Shown here one piece after another: positions 1 to 5,894 of a stretch of DNA of 9,728 bases. The stretch comes from Chryseosolibacter sp966080355 (GTDB taxonomy: Bacteria; Bacteroidota; Bacteroidia; Cytophagales; Cyclobacteriaceae), in NCBI GenBank assembly GCA_966080355.1, contig CBHROW010000211.1, positions 1-9,728 of the forward strand. Reading direction: 5' to 3'. The notes under the pieces were generated by a model, which saw nothing but the letters and a program-made list of their open reading frames with translations, made no database searches and was not told where the DNA came from. The number at the start of each line of letters is the position of its first letter. The first letter of the stretch is position 1. Made by a program: the position numbers and the translations under genes.

Positions 1-184
1 CCCTGACAGAAAACTTTTCAGCTTTGTTTCGCCATTCCAACTCTTTCTCCGGAGCCTTATATCGGAGCGGGGTAAAAAAGATCTTGATGAAATAACGATG
101 CGCAAGAAATGGCGCGATCTTTTCCAACTTGGGAAAAAGCCAACGCACAAATTTCAGCAAGAAAGGTGTCTTATCCTTTTTCAA
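1..184 (-). CDS. Probable alpha/beta-fold hydrolase, N-terminal 61 residues only (runs off the left edge)
   Basis: The minus strand stays open from a TTG at 184-182 to the window edge. The protein begins (M)KKDKTPFLLKFVRWLFPK and continues through HRYFIKIFFTPLRYKAPEKE. This basic, aromatic lead segment with 'FFTPLRYKAPEKE' resembles the N-terminus that precedes the catalytic core in many Bacteroidetes alpha/beta hydrolases. The core itself (oxyanion HG motif, nucleophile elbow) lies outside the window, so the family call is inferred from the lead segment. An in-frame TGA at 193-191 leaves TTG (or ATT at 187-185) as the only possible start. The TTG shares two bases with the TGA stop of the upstream NRDE gene, so the two are probably translationally coupled in one transcript. 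No Shine-Dalgarno is visible. Substrate unknown. That this is a real coding region is more certain than its family. Confidence 0.6.
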   Translation of the reverse strand, partial: MKKDKTPFLLKFVRWLFPKLEKIAPFLAHRYFIKIFFTPLRYKAPEKELEWRNKAEKFSVR

Positions 185-948
185 AATTTTTCAGCTGTGA
201 ATGAAAATGATTTTTCCGAATATTTGAAGGTGGAAAGGTCATACACTCGTTCCGAAAACGAGATTTTGTTGTCGTTGTCGACAAGCACTACGGAGGAGCA
301 CCTCGTTCCATAACCCGGACTCTTGATGAACATAGCGGACAGGGCACGTTCACGCTCCAATCCAACTCCCGTCTCCGGAAGCAGGTCGTCAGATGCTACT
401 TTTTCATTATACAGCAATGCGAAAAGGTCTTTCGGTTCAAAGTCGGTTTGAAGAACTTGCTCCATCATTTTTTTTCCTTTCACAACTTTCGGCCATGGTG
501 AATCAAGAAGATGATTGCTCAATCCGAACAATCCGGATTCCATCTCCGTAATACCTTCGCGATAATTCGAGAAGTAGTACAAGCGATCGGTGTTTCCGCA
601 GATCAGATTGAATCCATTATATTTTTTTGCGACCGGCATGAGCGCTTCCAGGTATTCGCGTCCATCAGCTCTCTCCAATAGAAAATTAGAGACGAGCATT
701 CCGCGTGACGGTGCGTTGGGATCGATATTTTTTGGATCGCGATAATTCGTGATCATGCTGATCTTCCCGTTTTTGTTCAAACCAAGCCAGGTTCCTCCAG
801 CCTCGAGATCACGTCCACCGACAACTTCGGGATGATCAGACCAGAAATCTGCAGCTGCAGTTTTTCGATTGTAGAACTCATCGCGGTTCGCTGCAACGAT
901 CAGCTTGTAATTTTTATGTTGTTTGAGGGATAGAAAGATAAGGCACAT
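181..948 (-). CDS. NRDE / TANGO2-family protein
   Basis: This 255-residue protein starts MCLIFLSLKQ and carries the signature NRDE at residues 21-24 in the context IVAANRDEFYNR. It is followed by GGRDLEAGGTWLGLN (44-58) and the conserved SRG of 'APSRGMLVSNFL' (81-83). These are hallmarks of the NRDE family, whose eukaryotic member is TANGO2. The length matches the family norm, so the gene looks complete. Biochemical activity in bacteria is unsettled; the Cys2 just after the start Met is conserved and recalls N-terminal nucleophile hydrolases, but that is an inference. No signal peptide or membrane span is seen, so it is probably cytosolic. The start is ATG at 948-946, preceded by an exact match to the Bacteroidetes -7 element (967-974, minus strand). 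Its stop overlaps the start of the downstream hydrolase gene. Confidence 0.9.
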   Translation of the reverse strand: MCLIFLSLKQHKNYKLIVAANRDEFYNRKTAAADFWSDHPEVVGGRDLEAGGTWLGLNKNGKISMITNYRDPKNIDPNAPSRGMLVSNFLLERADGREYLEALMPVAKKYNGFNLICGNTDRLYYFSNYREGITEMESGLFGLSNHLLDSPWPKVVKGKKMMEQVLQTDFEPKDLFALLYNEKVASDDLLPETGVGLERERALSAMFIKSPGYGTRCSSVVLVDNDNKISFSERVYDLSTFKYSEKSFSFTAEKF

Positions 949-966
949 GTGAAGTTATACAGCGCG

Positions 967-974
967 CAAAGGTA
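967..974 (-). promoter_or_regulatory. Candidate -7 element of the NRDE gene promoter
   Basis: On the minus strand this reads TACCTTTG, an exact match to the Bacteroidetes -7 consensus TAnnTTTG, ending 18 bases before the NRDE start codon. No TTG sits at the preferred distance of about 19-20 bases upstream (the nearest is only 12 bases away). The call therefore rests on the -7 element and its position. Confidence 0.45.
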
Positions 975-1010
975 GGGGAAAAAATGCAAGGCTTTAAGCT
1001 TCTGGCTTCT

Positions 1011-1066
1011 AGCTGCAAGTTTGAGGGGAATTAGCTGCGAGTCGCGAGCTACGAGTTTCGAGCTGT
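1011..1066. repeat. Degenerate short intergenic repeat, AGCTRCRAGT units
   Basis: Three near-identical 10-mers occur in 46 bases: AGCTGCAAGT (1011-1020), AGCTGCGAGT (1033-1042) and AGCTACGAGT (1047-1056). A truncated fourth, AGCTGT, lies at 1061-1066. Spacing is irregular, so this is not a simple microsatellite. It lies in the gap between the NRDE gene and the 3' end of rnhB and has no coding capacity. An imperfect second pair, CTCCTCCAAG at 1137-1146 and 1148-1157, lies nearby. Nothing else is recognised in this 252-base gap. Confidence 0.55.
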
Positions 1067-1200
1067 ATTTGACAAATGCTTTCCTTGATTACTATGAATT
1101 GGATACCATTCGCAAGATATTGATTCAGTTATCCCTCTCCTCCAAGGCTCCTCCAAGATAGACACCGAGGGTAAGGTAAAGTGGGTCAATAGAATTGTGT

Positions 1201-1809
1201 TCAACCTTGCATCTCGAAAAGCTCGAGCTGAGTTGGAAATAAAGTGAACGACTTGCGGTGATAGGGCGTGATACCAAGGGCTTTTATTCCTTCGCGGTGT
1301 TCAGGTGTGCCATAGCCAACATTTGTCTCCCAGCCGTAGCCGACAAACTCTTTTGCCAGGCCAGTCATGAAATCATCGCGATAGGTTTTCGCAAGAATTG
1401 ACGCGGCTGCAATGGACAAATATTTTCCATCGCCCTTAATAATGCATTCGTGTTTGATCTCTTTGTAAGGCTTGAACCTGTTACCGTCTATCAGCAGCAA
1501 ATTCGGAACCATGAACAGCTTGTCGAGTGCAAGGTGCATGGCTTTGAAAGACGCGTTGAGAATATTGATCTTGTCGATCTCCTCATGATCCACAACACCT
1601 ACGCCATAACATAGCGCATCGCGTTCGATCACTACCCGCAGCTCTTCACGTTCTTCTTTGGTGAGCTGTTTGGAATCGTTGAGTTTTTTGTGACGATATT
1701 TCTTGGGAAAGATCACTGCGGCAGCCACAACGGGCCCGGCCAGACAGCCTCGTCCGGCTTCATCGCATCCCGCTTCGATCAGGTGTTCGGTAAATGATGA
1801 CTTCAGCAT
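1201..1809 (-). CDS. rnhB: Ribonuclease HII
   Basis: Cleaves the RNA strand of RNA-DNA hybrids, including single ribonucleotides misincorporated in DNA (ribonucleotide excision repair), using two metal ions. From the ATG at 1809 the protein has 202 residues. It starts MLKSSFTEHLIEAG and contains the signature CDEAGRG, with Asp16 and Glu17 catalytic. The other two catalytic acids are Asp108 in LLLIDGN and Asp145 in SILAKTYRD. The C-terminal GITPYHRKSF is the usual substrate-recognition end, so the gene is complete. The reading frame opens further upstream to a TTG at 1857. Those 16 extra codons coincide with a good promoter match (1829-1858) and precede the family's normal N-terminus, so I prefer the ATG. 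The tail reads QLELF, resembling a beta-clamp-binding motif. It is divergent from the Nudix gene. Confidence 0.95.
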   Translation of the reverse strand: MLKSSFTEHLIEAGCDEAGRGCLAGPVVAAAVIFPKKYRHKKLNDSKQLTKEEREELRVVIERDALCYGVGVVDHEEIDKINILNASFKAMHLALDKLFMVPNLLLIDGNRFKPYKEIKHECIIKGDGKYLSIAAASILAKTYRDDFMTGLAKEFVGYGWETNVGYGTPEHREGIKALGITPYHRKSFTLFPTQLELFEMQG

Positions 1810-1828
1810 CCCACACAGTAACTTCGGG

Positions 1829-1858
1829 TAAAAATAGAACAAAGTGCCGGTCAGCAAA
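1829..1858 (-). promoter_or_regulatory. Candidate rnhB promoter
   Basis: On the minus strand, TTTG (1858-1855) is followed after 18 bases by TATTTTTA (1836-1829). This agrees with the Bacteroidetes layout TTTG, about 19 bases, TAnnTTTG, with the last base of the -7 element off consensus. Transcription would begin around 1822-1825, leaving a leader of about 15 bases before the ATG at 1809. This position argues against translation from the upstream TTG at 1857. Confidence 0.5.
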
Positions 1859-1957
1859 AGAATTTATAGTTTTGAAAAAATCGGGAAGCGCTCGAGCGGT
1901 ATAAGTTTTTTCGATTTACCAAATTCACAATCAACAGAGTAACGTTCCATCGTTCAA

Positions 1958-2515
1958 ATGAAAGACGAAGAAATAAAAAATCCGTGGAAGACGCTGTCGG
2001 GCGAATTGAAGTATGAGAACAAGTGGATCAGCGTAACAGAGTACCAGGTGATCAACCCGGCTGGGGGCAAAGGCATTTATGGCAAAGTGCATTTCAAGAA
2101 CAAGGCTATCGGTGTAGTAGCCCTGGATGGTCAACTTAACACATGGCTTGTGGGTCAGTATCGCTACACACTCGATCAATGGTCGTGGGAAATTCCCGAG
2201 GGCGGAGGACCGGCAGATGAAACCCCGTTAGTCGCAGCACAACGCGAGCTTGAAGAAGAGACAGGACTTCTGGCTGACGCATGGAGGCAGATCCTTGTGT
2301 TTCATACATCTAATTCCGTCACTGACGAAGTTGGCTATCTCTACCTTGCTGAAAATCTCAAACAAGGTCAAAGTGCGCTGGAAGAGACCGAAGCCGACCT
2401 CAAGGTTTGGAAGCTTCCGCTGAAACAGGCGATCCAGATGATAGAAGAAGGCAAGATTACTGACGGCCTCAGCGTGATGGGGTTGTTGATGGTGGCCAGG
2501 ATGAAGGGGATATAG
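1958..2515 (+). CDS. Nudix hydrolase, ADP-ribose pyrophosphatase-like
   Basis: This 185-residue protein contains a complete Nudix box (G-x5-E-x7-R-E-U-x-E-E-x-G-U). Gly82, Glu88, then R96-E97-L98-E99-E100-E101-T102-G103-L104 supply the metal-binding helix. Before it, VGQYRYTLDQWSWEIPEG (65-82) resembles the ADP-ribose/nucleoside diphosphate-sugar pyrophosphatase subgroup, in which 'QYR' and 'E(I/L)PAG' precede the box. The expected reaction is Mg-dependent hydrolysis of a nucleoside diphosphate-X compound, such as ADP-ribose to AMP and ribose 5-phosphate. The exact substrate cannot be read from sequence. It is cytosolic, with no signal peptide or membrane segment. ATG start at 1958; no Shine-Dalgarno, and I found no convincing TAnnTTTG element close to it. 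It is divergent from rnhB across a 148-base gap and is followed by a gene-free stretch, so it is probably monocistronic. Confidence 0.9.
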   Translation: MKDEEIKNPWKTLSGELKYENKWISVTEYQVINPAGGKGIYGKVHFKNKAIGVVALDGQLNTWLVGQYRYTLDQWSWEIPEGGGPADETPLVAAQRELEEETGLLADAWRQILVFHTSNSVTDEVGYLYLAENLKQGQSALEETEADLKVWKLPLKQAIQMIEEGKITDGLSVMGLLMVARMKGI

Positions 2516-2646
2516 GTAGTAGCCCGGAAAAATATCGAATACCGATGGCTATCGCTGGTGAATATTGGATAAGAATATCGAGGCGTTGTTCCCGAGCAAA
2601 AAAGCGCTTCTCTTTGAGGTTCTGATGAACGAGATTTCGGCTCTCT

Positions 2647-2937
2647 GCTATTAGTGTCCGGGGAAATTTCTAAAATGAAAAAATCATCGGATTTGATTAA
2701 ACTCATTGGTTTGTACACAAATCTCAAAAGTAGCCCTCACCTGCATTTTGCATTCCATCTTCCGGTATGCTTCATGAGGGCCTAAGCTTGGCTTCGGTCT
2801 GGCAATGGCGTGTGCGGCCAAGGTTCAGCCCGAGGGAAGCATACCAGCGGCCCGAGCGGCCCCGGAGCGAAAAAAAAGATTTCATCAAAGTGATGATATT
2901 GGAAGTTCTGATGAGCTTTTCTCCGGGCACTAGTAGC
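2647..2937. mobile_element. Possible MITE or decayed insertion sequence with 20-bp imperfect terminal inverted repeats
   Basis: The left end GCTATTAGTGTCCGGGGAAA (2647-2666) matches the reverse complement of 2918-2937, GCTACTAGTGCCCGGAGAAA, at 17 of 20 positions. The 291 bases between them hold no transposase-like frame, so the unit would be non-autonomous or eroded. I see no target-site duplication at the outer edges, which weakens the call. A third, more divergent copy of the motif lies just outside at 2517-2532. Confidence 0.4.
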
Positions 2938-2962
2938 TTTCTGCTTTAAGCTCAAAATTTCC

Positions 2963-2970
2963 TATCTTTT
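2963..2970 (+). promoter_or_regulatory. Weak candidate -7 element ahead of the thioesterase operon
   Basis: TATCTTTT matches TAnnTTTG at all but the last base and ends 14 bases before the thioesterase ATG, a typical position in Bacteroidetes. No TTG or TTTG lies at the preferred upstream distance, so confidence is low. Confidence 0.3.
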
Positions 2971-2984
2971 CACAAACAAACCCC

Positions 2985-3557
2985 ATGTCCCCGTTCTCGC
3001 GCACAGTCAAATCGTCTCAGACCACGATCACGGAGTTGATGATTCCCGCATATGCCAACTTCGGTGGTAAAATTCATGGTGGAATTTTGCTTTCGCTTAT
3101 GGATAAAGTGGCTTACGCTTGCGCCTCAAAACACGCGGGTACGTATTGCGTAACGGTTTCGGTTGACAAGGTAGAATTCTTACAGCCCGTTGAGGTGGGA
3201 GAACTTGTGTCGATGCATGCTTCCGTCAACTACGTGGGAAGGAGCTCGATGATCGTTGGCATAAGAGTTGAATCACAGAATGTGAAACTTGGAACCGTGA
3301 AGCATACAAACTCATCTTACTTCACCATGGTGGCGAAGGGCGATGATGAAAAACCTGCGATGGTTCCCGAACTCATCCTCGAAAGCCGCGAAGAGGTGAA
3401 ACGATTCATCGAATGCCTGCGGATGAAAGAGATCAAACAAGCGGTAAAAGAAAAAATGGATGACGCGCGCTCGCAAATCGAAGTGGAAAACGCACAAGAG
3501 CTTCTGAAATCAGAGCGATGCCAGATCCATTATCAAAAGGAACCGGTGAGAAACTAG
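2985..3557 (+). CDS. Acyl-CoA thioesterase, hotdog fold (YciA/BFIT-like)
   Basis: Predicted to hydrolyse acyl-CoA to free fatty acid and CoA in the cytosol. Residues 15-117 form a hotdog domain with the acyl-CoA hydrolase signature P-x3-N-x2-G-x2-H-G-G-x6-D: PAYANFGGKIHGG (21-33) followed by LLSLMD (35-40). Asn25 and Asp40 are the expected catalytic pair. The following VSVDKVEFLQPVEVGELV is typical of the second half of the domain. Residues from about 125 to 190 form a charged, probably helical extension (RFIECLRMKEIKQAVKEKMDD) beyond the minimal domain of about 130 residues. Chain-length preference cannot be told. ATG start at 2985; no Shine-Dalgarno. The stop is one base before the start of the M24 gene, so they are surely co-transcribed. 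It is the first gene of the five-gene plus-strand cluster. Confidence 0.87.
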   Translation: MSPFSRTVKSSQTTITELMIPAYANFGGKIHGGILLSLMDKVAYACASKHAGTYCVTVSVDKVEFLQPVEVGELVSMHASVNYVGRSSMIVGIRVESQNVKLGTVKHTNSSYFTMVAKGDDEKPAMVPELILESREEVKRFIECLRMKEIKQAVKEKMDDARSQIEVENAQELLKSERCQIHYQKEPVRN

Positions 3558-3558
3558 C

Positions 3559-4863
3559 ATGAGATCGTTCTTTATCTTTTTTCTCTTCGTTAGCGTATTA
3601 CCATGTTTTGCTCAGATCGCTACACCAAGTCAAAAAGAACAGGCACGCATCATCGATGAGCTTCTTGACGACCGCCTGAAAAACCTCCTCCCTCAATTGA
3701 TGAAACGCGAAGGCATCGACATGTGGATCGTCATCTCGCGCGAATACAACGAAGACCCGATCATCAAAACCTTACTGCCCGCCACGTGGATGGCCGCACG
3801 CAGAACAACCATGCTGGTCATTACAGATCTGGGTAACGAACTTGAATATCTGGCGGTGTCGCGCTACGATGTCGGCAAACTTTTTCGCAGGGCATGGGAT
3901 CCCGACATCCAACCCGACCAATGGCAACAGCTCGCAAAGATCATCCAGGAGCGAGAACCGAAAAAAATCGCGATCGATCAATCGAAGTACGAGGGCATTG
4001 CTGACGGCATGAGCGCATCGGAGCGCGATGAACTAGAACGTATCTTACTTATCGAATTCAGGCAGCGTCTCGTTTCATCTGAACCGCTGGCAATCGCGTG
4101 GCTCGAAACCCGGACTGAAAAAGAAATGACGTATTACCAGCAGATTTGTCGCATCGCACATGAGATCATTGCTGAAGGGTTTTCAAAAAAAGTGATCACC
4201 CCGGGAAAAACAACCACAGACGATGTAACGTGGTGGTATCGCGAGCGCATCAAAGAACTGAAACTCGACACCTGGTTTCACCCATCGGTTTCCATTCAAC
4301 GCGAAGAGCCAGACGTGATCTTCACCAAACGCGTTCAGCCTGTCGTTATTTTGCCTGGAGATCTTTTGCATGTTGATTTTGGAATTACCTGCTATCGGCT
4401 GAACACGGATACGCAACAACATGCTTATGTGCTGAAGCGAGGCGAAAATGAGGCACCTGCATTTTTGAAATCTGCACTCGCCAAAGGAAATCAACTTCAA
4501 GACATACTCACCGGAAATTTTGAAAAGGGGAAAACAGGAAATCAAATTCTCTCTGAATCGCGAAAGGAAGCAATCGAAGCAGGTCTTGTTCCATCGATCT
4601 ACACACATCCCATCGGGTTCCACGGCCACGCTGCGGGAACTACGATCGGTATGTGGGATATGCAACGCGGTGTTCCACACGATGGCGACTATCCCATGCA
4701 CGCCAACACATGTTATTCCATTGAGCTTAATGTCACGGTTGAAATTCCACAATGGAAAAAAGATATCCTGATCAAGCTTGAAGAGGATGGATTTTACAAT
4801 GGCAAAAATTTCAGCTACATCGATGGCCGGCAAACATCTTTCATTTTGATACCTTCGAACTAG
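3559..4863 (+). CDS. Secreted M24-family metallopeptidase (Xaa-Pro aminopeptidase-like)
   Basis: A 434-residue protein with an N-terminal signal peptide (MRSFFIFFLFVSVLPCFAQ, likely cut after Ala18), so probably periplasmic. The -1 Pro before Cys16 argues against a lipoprotein. Residues about 35-175 form an N-terminal creatinase-like domain and 185-430 the pita-bread catalytic domain. All five metal ligands of the M24 fold can be matched: Asp273 (HVDFG), Asp284 (RLNTD), His350 (HPIGFHGH), Glu389 (SIELN) and Glu408 (KLEED). His355 and His357 are candidates for the substrate-contacting histidines. An active dinuclear-metal exopeptidase is therefore likely, but the usual HGIGH-type motif is changed to HPIGFHGH and specificity for a penultimate proline is not proven. 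It starts one base after the thioesterase stop and ends 7 bases before the first acyltransferase. Confidence 0.88.
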   Translation: MRSFFIFFLFVSVLPCFAQIATPSQKEQARIIDELLDDRLKNLLPQLMKREGIDMWIVISREYNEDPIIKTLLPATWMAARRTTMLVITDLGNELEYLAVSRYDVGKLFRRAWDPDIQPDQWQQLAKIIQEREPKKIAIDQSKYEGIADGMSASERDELERILLIEFRQRLVSSEPLAIAWLETRTEKEMTYYQQICRIAHEIIAEGFSKKVITPGKTTTDDVTWWYRERIKELKLDTWFHPSVSIQREEPDVIFTKRVQPVVILPGDLLHVDFGITCYRLNTDTQQHAYVLKRGENEAPAFLKSALAKGNQLQDILTGNFEKGKTGNQILSESRKEAIEAGLVPSIYTHPIGFHGHAAGTTIGMWDMQRGVPHDGDYPMHANTCYSIELNVTVEIPQWKKDILIKLEEDGFYNGKNFSYIDGRQTSFILIPSN

Positions 4864-4870
4864 TGGGCGT

Positions 4871-5653
4871 ATGAAAATTCTGCGTGCGGTCTATACGGGC
4901 TACGGTGTTCTGGTGTTTGCAATTACCTTCTTCATTGCATTTCCATTCCTGATGGTACCGATCATTTTTCCATCGCGGTTTCGTTGGGTGGGTGTTGTCA
5001 ACCGCTGGTGGGCGCGGGCGGTCTTTTTCCTCATCGGCATTCCCTGGACCATTCAACAAAACGCATTTTTAAAAAGTGATCAGCAATATATTTTTTGTCC
5101 GAACCATTTCTCATACCTCGACATTGTGATCATGGGCCTGAATCCGCACAACGCCATTTTTGTAGGCAAGGATGATATGGAAGGTATTCCGCTTTTCGGT
5201 TTCATGTACAGAAAACTTCACATCACGGTTGACCGCTCGAAACTGAAAAGCCGATACTCTACCATGATCAATACCTTCGAAGCGCTTGATGAAGGGAAAA
5301 GCCTCGTGATCTTCCCCGAAGGTGGGATCATCACCGAGCGCGATCCGGTAATGGCGAAATTCAAAGATGGCGCGTTTCGTGCTGCCATTGAGAAAAGAAT
5401 TCCGATCGTACCGGTGACGATACCGTTTAATTGGATAATTTTGCCCGCGGATGAGTTTCTGTTGAAGTGGCGGCCCATGAAAATTATCTTTCACGAACCG
5501 ATCGATCCTTCGTCATACACGCTCAACGAAATCGATGTGTTGAAAGAACGCGTTCGCAACACCATTCAACAAGAGCTCGATTATCACCTGATGCATGAAA
5601 ATAGAAAGAGAACATCTCGACAAAATAGCACACCTGGCGCGGCTGGAGTTTGA
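4871..5653 (+). CDS. plsC: 1-acyl-sn-glycerol-3-phosphate acyltransferase, PlsC-type (first copy)
   Basis: A 260-residue membrane acyltransferase, expected to transfer an acyl group to the sn-2 position of lysophosphatidic acid, giving phosphatidic acid. Hydrophobic segments at about 11-34 and 48-60 anchor it. Motif I, H-x4-D, is His79-Asp84 in NHFSYLDIV. KDDMEGIPLFG (100-110) precedes the substrate-binding Arg122 region (HITVDRS). Motif III is FPEGG (148-152), and motif IV is around IPIVPVTI (177-184). Length and motif order fit the family. The related ornithine-lipid or other lysolipid acyltransferases are possible alternatives. The last 20 codons overlap gatC in another frame and give a low-complexity, polar tail (RKRTSRQNSTPGAAGV) unlikely to matter for catalysis. 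The ATG follows the M24 stop by 7 bases. Confidence 0.88.
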   Translation: MKILRAVYTGYGVLVFAITFFIAFPFLMVPIIFPSRFRWVGVVNRWWARAVFFLIGIPWTIQQNAFLKSDQQYIFCPNHFSYLDIVIMGLNPHNAIFVGKDDMEGIPLFGFMYRKLHITVDRSKLKSRYSTMINTFEALDEGKSLVIFPEGGIITERDPVMAKFKDGAFRAAIEKRIPIVPVTIPFNWIILPADEFLLKWRPMKIIFHEPIDPSSYTLNEIDVLKERVRNTIQQELDYHLMHENRKRTSRQNSTPGAAGV

Positions 5654-5882
5654 TGAGAAGGATGCAGAGAAAATGAAGCGCGACATGACCGCCATCGTTG
5701 AATGGGTAGAGAAACTCAAAGAGGTGAACACCGATGGCGTTGAGCCGCTCACCACCATGTCTTACGAAGTGAATTCATTCCGTGAAGACGAAGTGAAAGA
5801 ACACCTGCCACACGAGAAAGCGCTGCTCAATGCGCCCAAAAAAGATCAGGACTATTTCCGCGTTCCGAAAGTAATCGAATAA
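5595..5882 (+). CDS. gatC: Asp-tRNA(Asn)/Glu-tRNA(Gln) amidotransferase subunit C
   Basis: GatC is the small scaffold subunit of the GatCAB complex. The complex converts mischarged Glu-tRNA(Gln) and/or Asp-tRNA(Asn) into the correct amidated species. The 95-residue length is normal for the family. It shows the characteristic N-terminal helix EHLDKIAHLARLEFDE (6-21), the central FREDEV (62-67) and the C-terminal end DYFRVPKVIE (86-95). The conserved HLARLEF block is itself encoded partly in the overlap with plsC (59 bases, +1 frame). The ATG at 5595 is therefore needed to give a full-length GatC; a later start would remove a conserved helix. No gatA or gatB is in the window, so the subunit genes are scattered, as is common. 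It ends 12 bases before the second acyltransferase. Confidence 0.95.
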   Translation: MKIEREHLDKIAHLARLEFDEKDAEKMKRDMTAIVEWVEKLKEVNTDGVEPLTTMSYEVNSFREDEVKEHLPHEKALLNAPKKDQDYFRVPKVIE

Positions 5883-5894
5883 GCCCTGAACATC

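Larger units (their letters stand above)
2516..2984. other. Gene-free region with decayed repeat remnants
   Basis: I see no convincing gene in these 469 bases. The small open frames (for example 36 codons from 2675, or 60 codons from 2767) have no recognisable protein character. The region holds three related motifs of the type TAGTG-CCGG-GAAA: at 2517-2532 (plus, divergent copy), 2652-2666 (plus) and within 2918-2937 (minus). It also holds a direct repeat GTTCTGATGA at 2619-2628 and 2905-2914. The pattern suggests the remains of one or more transposable elements. A weak promoter element for the next operon is at the right end. Confidence 0.5.

Noticed and set aside
98..313. A 71-codon plus-strand frame at the left edge
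   Set aside because: It is antisense to the junction of the NRDE and hydrolase genes, both of which have better evidence.
1141..1200. Minus-strand frame reading IDPLYLTLGVYLGGALEE, like a membrane-barrel protein end
   Set aside because: About 20 residues with no start codon or upstream coding context; too short to support a gene fragment.
2368..2727. A 119-codon minus-strand frame crossing the Nudix 3' end
   Set aside because: Half is antisense to the Nudix gene and the rest lies in repeat-rich sequence; no protein family character.
2767..2949. A 60-codon plus-strand frame before the thioesterase
   Set aside because: Composition is arginine- and proline-rich nonsense-like, and it overlaps the candidate transposable element end. 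No motif or leader-peptide logic supports it.
4183..4833. A 216-codon open frame on the minus strand
   Set aside because: It lies wholly antisense to the M24 peptidase gene, whose catalytic ligands and signal peptide are clear. The antisense translation has no recognisable domain.
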